Assembly: GCA_048594375.1 (NCBI GenBank)
Contig: JBMDXK010000018.1
Coordinates: 186,001 to 250,000, forward strand
Length of the DNA: 64,000 bases
Direction of reading: 5' to 3'
From: JBMDXK01 sp048594375
Lineage (GTDB): Bacteria > Pseudomonadota > Alphaproteobacteria > Rhizobiales > Methylopilaceae
Shown here: in pieces, positions 25,253 through 33,923 of the stretch
Numbering within the stretch: the first letter of the stretch is position 1
Layout: each line of letters opens with the position of its first letter
Made by a program: the position numbers and the translations under genes
Notes under the pieces: model-generated
What the model was told of the DNA's origin: nothing
Database searches by the model: none
The model's input: only the letters and a program-made list of their open reading frames with translations

Positions 25253-26083
25253 ATGCGCGGAGAGATTATCGGAGTTTGGTCTGAAACATGGCGAGAGATA
25301 TGGTCTAAGCTGGCCAAACCCGGCGTCGCGCCTGATGATCTGTTTTGTGAGCTTTACCGTGAACTCACAAATGCTTTTGATGAAAGGCCAGATGTAACCG
25401 CTCTTGCCAGCATCATAGATGATACATCTCAGGCAAAATCTGCATTCCGAAAAACTAAGCCCACGCAGTTTCGTGGGGAATTGCCGCTGCTGGAATTTTT
25501 TGAAAAGGCGCATGTGATTATGGCGGATTTAGGCGGTGATCCCCTTACCAATCGCTATTTCATGCTCATGGAAGCTTTTCTGGAGAAGTTTAGCCTGCGC
25601 TATGATCTTCGCCGCCCTTTCAGCCTACATCCCACGTTACCCGGTGTTTTTTCGCGGCTGGTTCGTGAGCTTCGGGCATATACTAGCCGTGATGCGGCAC
25701 TCCATGCGCTTATGGTAGAATTTGAGGATTCCGTAAGAGATTTAGGAAAGACGCCAACCAGCGGAAAAATAAAGACTTGTATCCAAAAACAAGTAAACTT
25801 GCTGGAAGCTATTGGGAGAAACTGCCCTGGCGTTCAGTCTGGTACGCTTGGGCGCATGTGTGACGAGGTTGGCACTTGGCCACACGACAAAGTAAAAGAA
25901 GCTATGAAGAATATGTATAAATTTGCTTCAGATTATCCGGGGATACGCCACGGCGGAACACAGGCGAATGCTATCCGAGATATTGAGATGCGCGATTTAA
26001 TTGCTGTCAGTATCCTACTGGCAGGCTTTTCGCCTTACTTAACAGACCAGATAAACTCCAACATCGTCTATGGGGGGAGTTGA
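25253..26083 (+). CDS. accessory protein between hsdS and hsdR, Abi-like C-terminus
   Basis: A 276-residue protein inserted in the hsd operon, 2 nt after hsdS and ending at the hsdR start. The C-terminal ~60 residues (YKFASDYPGIRHGGTQANAI, RDIEMRDLIAVSILLAGF) resemble the abortive-infection C-terminal type of domain seen in several defence proteins. The N-terminal part is helical and unassigned. Being translationally embedded in the operon suggests it works with the type I complex, as an added effector or a guard; function unknown. Confidence 0.6.
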   Translation: MRGEIIGVWSETWREIWSKLAKPGVAPDDLFCELYRELTNAFDERPDVTALASIIDDTSQAKSAFRKTKPTQFRGELPLLEFFEKAHVIMADLGGDPLTNRYFMLMEAFLEKFSLRYDLRRPFSLHPTLPGVFSRLVRELRAYTSRDAALHALMVEFEDSVRDLGKTPTSGKIKTCIQKQVNLLEAIGRNCPGVQSGTLGRMCDEVGTWPHDKVKEAMKNMYKFASDYPGIRHGGTQANAIRDIEMRDLIAVSILLAGFSPYLTDQINSNIVYGGS

Positions 26084-26085
26084 AT

Positions 26086-29000
26086 ATGGCGGCATCACAG
26101 TTTTACTTCCTTGATGGTGAATTCACAGAAATCTATAGCCATGCTCGCAAAGCAGAAGAGCTGGCGCTCTCGGATGCGCGGAGTGCCTGTGTCTATTCGC
26201 GTATCGCACTGGAAACCGCCATTAAATGGATGTACCGCAGCGACCGCACATTGCGCTCGCCTTACGAAACGACGCTTTCAGCCCTTATTCATGAACCTAC
26301 ATTCCGCAATTTGGTAGGAAATGCCATCGTTACCAAAGCCAAGATCATTAAAGACCTTGGCAATACGGCGGCACATGAGTCCAAAAGCCTTTCCCAGACC
26401 AATGCCATTACAGCAGTGCGGGAGTTATTCCATTTCTCTTATTGGCTGGTGCGAACCTATGGCAAAGGCCAGAAGCCGCCAGCATCACTTGCGTTTTCCG
26501 CAGAAAACTTGCCTCAAACCGCACAGGTGGAAGCTAAAACGCTTGCCAAACTGAAGCAGATAGAAAAGCAGTTTCAGGAAAGCCAGAAGGCTCAGGAACA
26601 GGCCGAAAAAGAACGCCTCAAAAGTGAGGAAGGCCGTGCCGAGCTTGAGGCTGAAATTAAGAAGCTTCAAGAAGCAATCGCCAAGGTTAAGAAGGCGAAT
26701 ATCTCCGTTCCTGATGAGCATGACTATAATGAAGCCCAAACCCGTGATGCCTTCATTGACCTGCTGCTGAAGGAAGCTGGCTGGATGCTGGATGATCCAA
26801 AAGATATAGAATTCCCTATTACCGGAATGCCGAATAACACGGGTGAGGGGTTTGTTGATTATGTGTTATGGGGACAGGATGGAAAGCCGCTGGGCTTGGT
26901 TGAGGCAAAGCGTACCCGCCGTGATCCCAGAGAGGGACAACGCCAAGCAGAACTTTATGCTGATGCGCTGGAAAGGCAGTTTGGTCAGCGTCCCATCATT
27001 TTCTATTCCAATGGCTACGAGCATTGGATTTGGGATGATAAGCGTTATCCACCGCGCCCTATACAAGGCTTTTTGAAACGAGATGAACTAGAGCTAGCCA
27101 TTCAGAGGCGCACAACTCTTAAGAAGCTGGCCTCTGAGAGTATCAAGCAGGAGATAACGGGGCGTTACTACCAAAGCCGTGCTATTCGAAGGATTGCAGA
27201 AACTTTTGAGAAAGATAATACTCGAAAAGCGCTTTTGGTCATGGCGACCGGCTCCGGAAAAACCAGAACTGTGATTGCACTGAGTGACTTGCTCATGCGG
27301 GCAAACTGGGCAAAACGTATTTTATTCTTGGCCGACCGGGTTGCGCTGGTCAACCAGGCCGCAGGTGCATTCAAGAAATTCCTGCCGAATGCCTCTCCAG
27401 TGAATCTAGTAACAGATAAATCTTCACAAGGTAGGGTCTACCTTTCTACCTATCCAACCATGATGGGGCTTATCAATGAGGTAAAAAATGGTGGGATTCG
27501 TCAGTTTGGTTCTGGCCACTTCGACTTGATAATCGTTGATGAAGCACACCGCTCTGTATACCGCAAGTACCGCGCTATTTTTGATTATTTTGATAGCCTC
27601 CTTGTCGGGCTAACCGCCACTCCAAAGGATGAAGTAGACCGGGACACCTATGAATTGTTTGATCTGGAGCGAGGCGTTCCAACCGATGCCTACGATCTTG
27701 ATGAAGCTGTGAATGACGGTTTTCTTGTTCCGCCTAAAGCAATCTCTGTTCCTTTGAAATTCCAGCGCGAGGGAATTAAATACGATGATCTCAGCGAGGA
27801 AGAAAAAGAACAGTGGGATGCGCTTGAGTGGGATGAGGAAGGAAATGTTCCCGACTATATCGACCCGGCTGCTGTTAACAAATGGCTATTCAACAAGGAT
27901 ACGGTTGATAAGGTTTTGGAGCATTTGATGACGCATGGCTTGCACGTTGAAGATGGCGATAGGCTTGGCAAGACCATCATTTTTGCAAAAAACCATGACC
28001 ACGCTCAATTCATTGCACAGCGTTTCGATGAGAATTACCCACATCTGAAAGGCAAGTTTGCCCGCGTCATTGATTTCAAAACTGAATACGCTCAGTCGCT
28101 TATTGATGACTTTTCCGAAAAGAACAAGTTTCCCCAAATCGCTATATCCGTGGATATGCTGGATACGGGCATAGATGTGCCGGAAGTAGTAAACCTTGTT
28201 TTCTTTAAGATTGTCCGCTCGAAAACGAAATTCTGGCAGATGATTGGGCGCGGTACACGCCTATGCCCAGACTTATTCGGCGTAGGGCAGCATAAAACCC
28301 ACTTCAATGTTTTTGACTACTGCCAGAACTTTGAATTCTTTAACCAAAACCCTGAGCTTGCTGATGAAGCATCTTCTGCATCACTTAGCCAAAGGCTTTT
28401 TGAGCTTCGTGTGGATTTACTAGCTAGCCTTAGGAGTGGAAAGCACGCCGCTCAGGATCAAGCGACACAGGGGCTTGAACAGGAAATATCAGTACATCTG
28501 AAATCCGAAGTGCAGGGCATGAACATTCATAATTTTGTCGTTCGGCCAAAGCGGGAAATTGTCGAGAAGTATCAGAATGATTCGGCATGGAATAATCTTG
28601 GCATGAATGAATATGCCGAATTAAAGGAGCAACTCTCCGACTTGCCGACGGCTTGTAAAGACGATGATACAGCAGCGAAACAGTTTGATCTCTTGGTATT
28701 CAAAAGCCAATTAGCCTTGCTAAACAGTGAAAAATCTTTTCTTGGCTATAAGAAGAAGATTGTCCAAACAGCCTCATCTCTTGAAGAACTTCAGAATGTG
28801 CCAATGGTAGCAGAGCAAATGGCGCTCATTCTTGAAATCCAGACTGACGAATTCTGGAAGGACATTACTCCAGCGATATTGAACACCATCCGTAAACGGC
28901 TTCGTGCTTTGGTGAAGCTTGTTGATGCGAAAAAACGTCCCCATATTTTTACTAATTTCGAGGATGAAATTGGTGAGCATGAAGAAATTACTCTCAATAT

Positions 29001-29484
29001 CGTTACCGTCGGAACAGATTTGGAGCGTTTTAAGGCAAAGGTACGGCATTTCCTCAAAAGTAATATTGACCATATTACGATTCAGAAAATCAGACTTAAC
29101 CACCCCCTTACTGCCAAGGATATTGCTGAGATTGAGGTAATGTTCATTGAAGCGGGAGTGGCGACAACTGAGGAGATTGCAAAGCTAAAGCAGGATACTC
29201 AGATTGGGATTTTCATCCGCTCTCTCGTTGGGCTGGATCGAGAAGCAGCCAAGGGCGTTTTTGCAGAGTTTCAGAAAGGCAAGAACCTGACCGGCGACCA
29301 GATTGAATTTCTGGACATGATTATCAATCATCTTACAGAACGCGGTATCATGGAGCCTCGCTTGCTCTATGAAAGTCCATTCACCGATTTCAATGATATG
29401 GGCGTTGAGGGGGTATTTGCAGCCGCAGAGGTCATTCAGCTTATCGGTCTTCTTGAAGATGTCCAAAAGCGAGCTGCAGCTTAA
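26086..29484 (+). CDS. hsdR: type I restriction endonuclease subunit HsdR (system 1, EcoEI-like)
   Basis: HsdR is the translocating and cleaving subunit. The 1132-residue protein has an N-terminal DUF4145-like helical part, a coiled coil near residues 150-210, the nuclease core with Asp258, Glu273 and Lys275 (GFVDYVLW, GLVEAKRT), Walker A ATGSGKT (387-393), DEAH (485-488), and a helicase C-half ending in an EcoEI-type C-terminal domain. The start is ATG 26086, with GGGGGAG at 26073-26079; a TTG at 26080 is less likely. Confidence 0.95.
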   Translation: MAASQFYFLDGEFTEIYSHARKAEELALSDARSACVYSRIALETAIKWMYRSDRTLRSPYETTLSALIHEPTFRNLVGNAIVTKAKIIKDLGNTAAHESKSLSQTNAITAVRELFHFSYWLVRTYGKGQKPPASLAFSAENLPQTAQVEAKTLAKLKQIEKQFQESQKAQEQAEKERLKSEEGRAELEAEIKKLQEAIAKVKKANISVPDEHDYNEAQTRDAFIDLLLKEAGWMLDDPKDIEFPITGMPNNTGEGFVDYVLWGQDGKPLGLVEAKRTRRDPREGQRQAELYADALERQFGQRPIIFYSNGYEHWIWDDKRYPPRPIQGFLKRDELELAIQRRTTLKKLASESIKQEITGRYYQSRAIRRIAETFEKDNTRKALLVMATGSGKTRTVIALSDLLMRANWAKRILFLADRVALVNQAAGAFKKFLPNASPVNLVTDKSSQGRVYLSTYPTMMGLINEVKNGGIRQFGSGHFDLIIVDEAHRSVYRKYRAIFDYFDSLLVGLTATPKDEVDRDTYELFDLERGVPTDAYDLDEAVNDGFLVPPKAISVPLKFQREGIKYDDLSEEEKEQWDALEWDEEGNVPDYIDPAAVNKWLFNKDTVDKVLEHLMTHGLHVEDGDRLGKTIIFAKNHDHAQFIAQRFDENYPHLKGKFARVIDFKTEYAQSLIDDFSEKNKFPQIAISVDMLDTGIDVPEVVNLVFFKIVRSKTKFWQMIGRGTRLCPDLFGVGQHKTHFNVFDYCQNFEFFNQNPELADEASSASLSQRLFELRVDLLASLRSGKHAAQDQATQGLEQEISVHLKSEVQGMNIHNFVVRPKREIVEKYQNDSAWNNLGMNEYAELKEQLSDLPTACKDDDTAAKQFDLLVFKSQLALLNSEKSFLGYKKKIVQTASSLEELQNVPMVAEQMALILEIQTDEFWKDITPAILNTIRKRLRALVKLVDAKKRPHIFTNFEDEIGEHEEITLNIVTVGTDLERFKAKVRHFLKSNIDHITIQKIRLNHPLTAKDIAEIEVMFIEAGVATTEEIAKLKQDTQIGIFIRSLVGLDREAAKGVFAEFQKGKNLTGDQIEFLDMIINHLTERGIMEPRLLYESPFTDFNDMGVEGVFAAAEVIQLIGLLEDVQKRAAA

Positions 29485-29543
29485 TAATTCCCCAACATAA
29501 AAGAACCTTTTGATGTTTTTCTGAAGAACTGCTAATGTCCTGT

Positions 29544-29564
29544 TAGAACTGTAATGTTTACAGT
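29544..29564. terminator. perfect 9-bp inverted repeat after hsdR
   Basis: GAACTGTAA and TTACAGTTC flank a 3-nt loop, 60 nt after the hsdR stop. There is no U-run, so it may be an operator as readily as a terminator. Confidence 0.4.
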
Positions 29565-29670
29565 TCCGGGGCTTAGTAACCTCTTTATCAGTAGCGGCTG
29601 GCATCAGCCGTGATTGGTGCATCTCCTTAAAACGAAATGCGCCGAGGATGTCGCCTGCCTGCCATTATGG

Positions 29671-29798
29671 CCGGGAGGCGGCACTGTATGTCCAAGCCTC
29701 GCGGCCAAAGAGTGTCGCGCGTGTTTCTACTGATGCACGTTACTAACTCCCGGTCACCAGCAGAAATGTTGGTGACCCCTTAACCTCAAAAGGGAGTT
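29671..29798 (+). promoter_or_regulatory. second switch-like leader with sequestered ribosome-binding site
   Basis: Arm 1 CCGGGAG (29671-29677) can pair with arm 2 CTCCCGG (29747-29753). Arm 2, as AACTCCC (29745-29751), can instead pair with arm 3 GGGAGTT (29792-29798), which is the ribosome-binding site for the ATG at 29802. An inner stem GGTCACC/GGTGACC (29752-29758, 29771-29777) stacks on arm 2-3. The unpaired TTAACCTCA before arm 3 is shared with the leader at 15625-15683, while the arms differ in sequence yet keep pairing. Confidence 0.65.
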
Positions 29799-29801
29799 GC
29801 T

Positions 29802-30038
29802 ATGGACAATTACAATTTTCTTGCAGACTTACTTAACAAATACAGCCAGCTTACACCCTGGGTGCAGGCACTGATCGGCCTATGTGCCGTTGGCGCTATG
29901 CTTGGTGTGGCTTATTTCTTCAAGGAAACAGTGGCCGTGATTATGCGGCCGTTTCAGCGTAATCAGCCAGATAAGGAGCCAAAAGAGATCAAGCCGGAAT
30001 GGCGCGATAAATATTACCGCGACGAAAACGCAAAATAG
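29802..30038 (+). CDS. small single-pass membrane protein
   Basis: A 78-residue protein with one hydrophobic segment (VQALIGLCAVGAMLGVAYFF, about residues 21-40) and a charged C-terminal tail rich in Lys and Glu. The ribosome-binding site GGGAG is strong but lies in a hairpin arm. It precedes the DUF2924 and recombinase genes in the same direction, with a hairpin in the 70-nt gap. No family recognised; it might be a holin-like or toxin-like peptide or an accessory of the element. Confidence 0.6.
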   Translation: MDNYNFLADLLNKYSQLTPWVQALIGLCAVGAMLGVAYFFKETVAVIMRPFQRNQPDKEPKEIKPEWRDKYYRDENAK

Positions 30039-30054
30039 GCTTCTTTCCATTCGA

Positions 30055-30088
30055 CTTCTCACGCAAAGCAAGCATTTGCTTGGAGAAG
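30055..30088 (+). promoter_or_regulatory. nested hairpin before the DUF2924 gene
   Basis: CTTCTC (30055) pairs with GAGAAG (30083), enclosing AAGCAA/TTGCTT. It stands about 20 nt upstream of the DUF2924 start, whose AAGGAG is outside the stem. It may set the balance between the small membrane protein and the recombinase transcript. Confidence 0.4.
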
Positions 30089-30108
30089 CAACGTTATAAG
30101 GAGGCTCA

Positions 30109-30501
30109 ATGAAAGACGAACACGCAGATATTAAAGAAGAGTGGAAGACAGCTTTTAAGGCACCGCCGCCATTCCGCGCCAATCCTGATTTTATGAGAGG
30201 GCATCTGGAGTGGATCAGACAGGCCAAGGAACATGGAGGCTTGAAGCGTAAGGTCAATGCTCAGATAAAAGACTTGGTCAGCCAACTACGCGATGGGGTG
30301 GACCTCATCCCGGATCACACGCTCATCATAAAACCCGGCACTCGCATGATTCGCCTTTACCAGGGCGTAAAACATGAGGTGATCGCTACAGAAAAGGGTT
30401 TCCTCTATAAAGATAAAGAATATGGCAGCCTGTCCATTATTGCGCGCTCTATTACTGGCACGCGCTGGAATGGCAAAGTCTTCTTCGGTGTAAAGAAATG
30501 A
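30109..30501 (+). CDS. DUF2924 protein (element 1)
   Basis: A 130-residue protein whose C-terminal half has the DUF2924 pattern: PGTRMIRLYQGVKHEVIATE, FLYKDKEYGSLSIIARSITG, TRWNGKVFFGVKK. The family is nearly always found just upstream of a large serine recombinase, as here, where the stop overlaps the recombinase ATG (ATGA). This suggests a directionality or DNA-binding accessory to integration. Shorter at the N-terminus than the 164-residue homologue at 55959. AAGGAG lies 7 nt before the start. Confidence 0.85.
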   Translation: MKDEHADIKEEWKTAFKAPPPFRANPDFMRGHLEWIRQAKEHGGLKRKVNAQIKDLVSQLRDGVDLIPDHTLIIKPGTRMIRLYQGVKHEVIATEKGFLYKDKEYGSLSIIARSITGTRWNGKVFFGVKK

Positions 30502-32161
30502 AACCAGTCCGCTGCGCTATCTATACCCGCAAATCCTCCGAAGAAGGACTGGAGCAGTAATTTAATTCCCTGCACGCACAGCGTGAGGCTTGTGAAGCGT
30601 ATATCACCAGCCAGAAACATGAAGGCTGGCAGCTGATTAAAACGGCATACGATGACGGCGGCGTCAGCGGTGGTACGATGGAGCGACCAGCCCTCAAACA
30701 GCTACTAGCTGATATCCAGGCAAAGAAAGTCGATATCATCGTGGTCTATAAGGTTGATCGCCTGACGCGTTCCCTGATGGATTTCGCCAAGCTGGTGGAG
30801 CTGATGGACAAAGCGGACGTTTCATTCGTGTCCGTCACCCAGCAGTTTAATACGACCACATCCATGGGCAGGCTGACACTAAACGTGCTGCTCAGCTTCG
30901 CGCAGTTTGAACGTGAGGTCACGGGCGAACGTATCCGCGATAAAATCACACTCTCTCTAAACAGCGCGGCAAATGGATGGGCGGTGTGCCGCCGATGGGA
31001 TATGACGTAAAAGAGCACAAGCTGATCATTAATGAGCCTGATGCTGAAGTCATTCGGCATATCTTCCGGCGCTATGTTGAACTTAAAACCGTGCATGATT
31101 TGAAGACGGAGTTGGATGCTACCAATGTTTGCACCACGCCACGCACCTATGAAAGCGGCAGAAGTACCGGTGGCAAGCTATTCCAGAAAAGCCATCTCTA
31201 CCGTATTCTGCAAAATCGGATTTATGTCGGGGAGATCGTGCACAAGGATAAGAGCCATCCCGGGCAGCATGAAGCGATTGTCGATGTTGAGCTATTCGGT
31301 GCCGTGCAGAAACTGCTGACAGAAAACCGCGTCAAAAAATTAAACGGTACGGGTAAGAAAGCACCGTGCATGCTGACTGGAAGGCTGTTTGATGATCGCG
31401 GCCATCCTATGTCGCCAAAGCATAGTCGGACACGCAGGCTCTATTATCGCTATTATAGCAGCCAAGCAGTCATCAAAGGCACTCCGCATGAGGCCGGCAG
31501 TCTTCCTAATATCCCGGCTCATGAGATCGAACGGCTGGTGCAGGCAGAGGTTCAGAAATTTCTGAAAGATGGGCAGCGGATGCAGCCACTCCTCAAAGAA
31601 GAAGTAATCCAAACTCAGCAATATCTGCTTAAAACGGCAGCAGAACTTACCTGGCAGACCAGTGATGAGGCTAGATTATTTGTTAAATCGGTAGTCCATC
31701 GCGTGGAGTTATCGGATCACGACATAAAAATTGAACTCTGCGGTGAATCACTCATCCGGGCTCTGAAAGGCGAGATGCATGCCAAACCTATTGGCACAAA
31801 GAACAAGATTCTGATTGCCCGTGACGTAAAGCTGGCACCTACACGAGATGGGAGCAAAGTCGTGGTGGGCAGCAGTGCGGCCAGCAAAAACATGCAACTC
31901 ATTAAAGCCATCACACGTAGCTTCTTATGGAACGAGCAATTGCTGTCCGGCGAGAAACGGACAGTCAAAGAAATTGCCGATCAGGAAAAGATTCAGGCAC
32001 CCACTTATGTCAGCCGTGTCATGCACTTACGCTTCCTGGCTCCGGACATTATCGAATCCATCCTCGATGGAAACCATTCGGCCGATTGGACGGTCGAAAA
32101 GCTCTTCGCCATCAAATCCACTAACTGGCAAGATCAGCGCAAGGCCCTCGGCCTTATCTAA
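30498..32161 (+). pseudogene. large serine recombinase, disrupted (element 1)
   Basis: The sequence starts MKPVRCAIYTRKSSEEGLEQ, with the catalytic-serine region intact, then meets TAA at codon 21 where the sister gene at 56450 has an aspartate codon. The same frame goes on through the resolvase domain (VDRLTRSLMDF, LLSFAQFEREVTGERIRDKI) to about 30955, where the frame shifts; GKWMGGVPPMGYDV onward is read in another frame to 32161. The recombinase domain and C-terminal HTH-like end are otherwise complete. Two lesions make it a likely pseudogene; programmed recoding is improbable. Confidence 0.88.
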
Positions 32162-32607
32162 TCCCTAAGCTCACCACGGAATTCGCAAACGGAGAATCTC
32201 CGCTATTTGGCGGGCTTTCGTTCTCCGATTATTCGCTCTCTCAGGTTAGTTGTCGTAAGCTTATCCAGCGCAATGCCCGGAAACGCTGGGCTTCCGGAAG
32301 CGGAGCAAGCTTCTGCTCTGAAACATGAATTATAATGGCGGAGGAATCAGGGGCTTACGAACCATTCTCGTGAACAACAGGGAATTTGATTGTCGTTATG
32401 TGGGATGGCAGTGTTGTTAACGGGCATCAAATTGTCGTTCTGCAAAACAGATTGGCCTTGAACCGCGCAATATAAGTTTTTAAAGAGAAAAGCAGTGCTG
32501 CTTGACATTATGTAATTGTGCTTTCCTAATTTCACATGATGCTTCCATGTAAGACAATTGTTGTCTTGCGTATTTTTTGTGCGCTTCTCAAGTTCACGAA
32601 CGCCTAT
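32162..32607. other. intergenic region at the border of the two elements
   Basis: There is no gene. It contains an inverted repeat CGGAGAA/TTCTCCG (32190-32227) that may terminate the recombinase transcript, a 12-nt palindrome GCTTCCGGAAGC (32290-32301), GAGCA/TGCTC arms just after it, and an att-like motif at 32332-32343. The remainder up to the Fic stop is AT-rich with nothing recognised. Confidence 0.6.
32332..32343. repeat. att-like motif between element 1 and element 2
   Basis: ATAATGGCGGAG is identical to the 12 nt that span the tRNA-Ser CCA end at 58467-58478 (ATAATGGCGGAG). The left island end has the related AAATTGGCGGTG (14003-14014). Its place after the first recombinase gene fits a former attachment site between tandem elements. 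Twelve bases alone are not conclusive. Confidence 0.4.
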
Positions 32608-33720
32608 TCAATCATTTATCACGTCATGGAGTCTGTAACTCGTGCTGCGGCCGCCGCCCGAGTTTTGAATAAAGATGTGCCACTGTTTCAACTCCTGAAT
32701 GTCACGCAGAGCAGTATCGTTTGAACATTTGGCAATAGTGGCATATTTGGATGTGTTCATGTGGCCGATAAAGCTATCGTCCAGCATACGTGTGATGACA
32801 ATCCGCTGTCTGTCGTTAATCAAGAAATTTCTGATACTTTCCCAAAGTCGAGCTTTGTAAATGACATGTGCCAGCGAGTGTTCGGTTTGCGAAAGCGCTC
32901 TGCCTAAGCAATCCAGAAACCAGCTCAACCAACCTGTGATATCGAGACCGCCACGCTGCTGCTGTTCAAGCTGGCTATAATAACCCTTTCGCTCCATTTC
33001 GATTTGCATCGAAAGACTGTAAAAACGGTTCGGTAAATTATCTGCTCGCGCCAGCGCCATATCTCCAATCGCTCGTGCTATACGGCCGTTTCCATCTTCA
33101 AAAGGATGAAGGGTAACAAACCATAAATGCGCAATGCCTGCTTTGATGACAGGATCATCATTGGTCTTGTTATTGAACCATTCAAAAAACAGCGCCATTT
33201 CGTATTCTATCTTGCTGGCTTCAGGAGCCTCGAAATGAACTTTCTCTCGGCCTATTGCACCTGAAATGACCTGCATGGGACCAGTCTCTGCTGTTCGCCA
33301 GTCTCCAACGATGATTCGCCGCATGCCGCTACGCCCTGTCGGGAACAGAGCCGCATGCCAGTTTAAGAGACGCTCTTTTGTGAGTGGTGCAGAAAAAAAT
33401 TGGGTTGCATCTAGCATCATCTCAACGATGCCCTCTACATCGCGACCGGAAGGTTTCAGGCCTGCTATATCAAATCCTAAACGCCGTGCAATAGAGGATC
33501 GCACTTCATCAGTATTGAGGTCTTCACCTTCAATGGCAGAAGAATGGATCACGTCATTCGTCAGGGTTTTTAGCTCTGCTTCCTGTCTCAGTTCGAACCC
33601 TAAGCCCTCCATGCGTCCAAGCAAGCGTCCTTGCCGATGGCGAATATCTGCCAGCTTGGCCGCAAGCTCGCCTTTATCATAGAAAAACGCAGGCCATTCT
33701 TTTTGATTATAAATCCACAT
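32608..33720 (-). CDS. Fic-domain AMP-transferase with N-terminal inhibitory helix
   Basis: A 370-residue Fic protein. The active-site motif is HPFEDGNGR at residues 205-213. The inhibitory helix motif [S/T]xxxE[G/N] appears as SSAIEG (residues 60-65), so it is a class II, self-inhibited Fic. The N-terminal 40 residues (WIYNQKEWPAFFYD) match the DUF4172-type extension, and a C-terminal winged-helix part follows. Fic enzymes transfer AMP to protein hydroxyls; the target is unknown. It is divergent from the NTPase-nuclease, 200 nt away, and reads away from it. Confidence 0.9.
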   Translation of the reverse strand: MWIYNQKEWPAFFYDKGELAAKLADIRHRQGRLLGRMEGLGFELRQEAELKTLTNDVIHSSAIEGEDLNTDEVRSSIARRLGFDIAGLKPSGRDVEGIVEMMLDATQFFSAPLTKERLLNWHAALFPTGRSGMRRIIVGDWRTAETGPMQVISGAIGREKVHFEAPEASKIEYEMALFFEWFNNKTNDDPVIKAGIAHLWFVTLHPFEDGNGRIARAIGDMALARADNLPNRFYSLSMQIEMERKGYYSQLEQQQRGGLDITGWLSWFLDCLGRALSQTEHSLAHVIYKARLWESIRNFLINDRQRIVITRMLDDSFIGHMNTSKYATIAKCSNDTALRDIQELKQWHIFIQNSGGGRSTSYRLHDVIND

Positions 33721-33923
33721 TCTTAATCACCGCATAATTTGCATGGATTATAGGATTTATTCGCCGCACGTTCAAGGATAACAAAATGTTCTACTCCGTT
33801 TATTTCAGCAAATAACGCGATGCATCGTGATTATAAAAATTGTATTGCTCTTGAAAGTTGTTTCATAATAAAAATACTATCCATAAATTTGAATTTTTGC
33901 ATACTCTATAGCTGAGAATTTCC

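Larger units (their letters stand above)
29485..29801. other. structured intergenic region after hsdR
   Basis: There is no gene. It holds several inverted repeats: GAACTGTAA-TGT-TTACAGTTC (29544-29564), CGGCTG-GCAT-CAGCCG near 29594, a GTCGCCT/AGGCGGC stem (29650-29682), and the switch-like leader described separately. The density of pairing suggests a structured RNA upstream of 29802. Confidence 0.6.

Noticed and set aside
30498..32161. Programmed stop readthrough and frameshifting to make an active recombinase.
   Set aside because: Two separate lesions, no slippery site or recoding hairpin evident, and the sister gene is plainly intact; decay is simpler.
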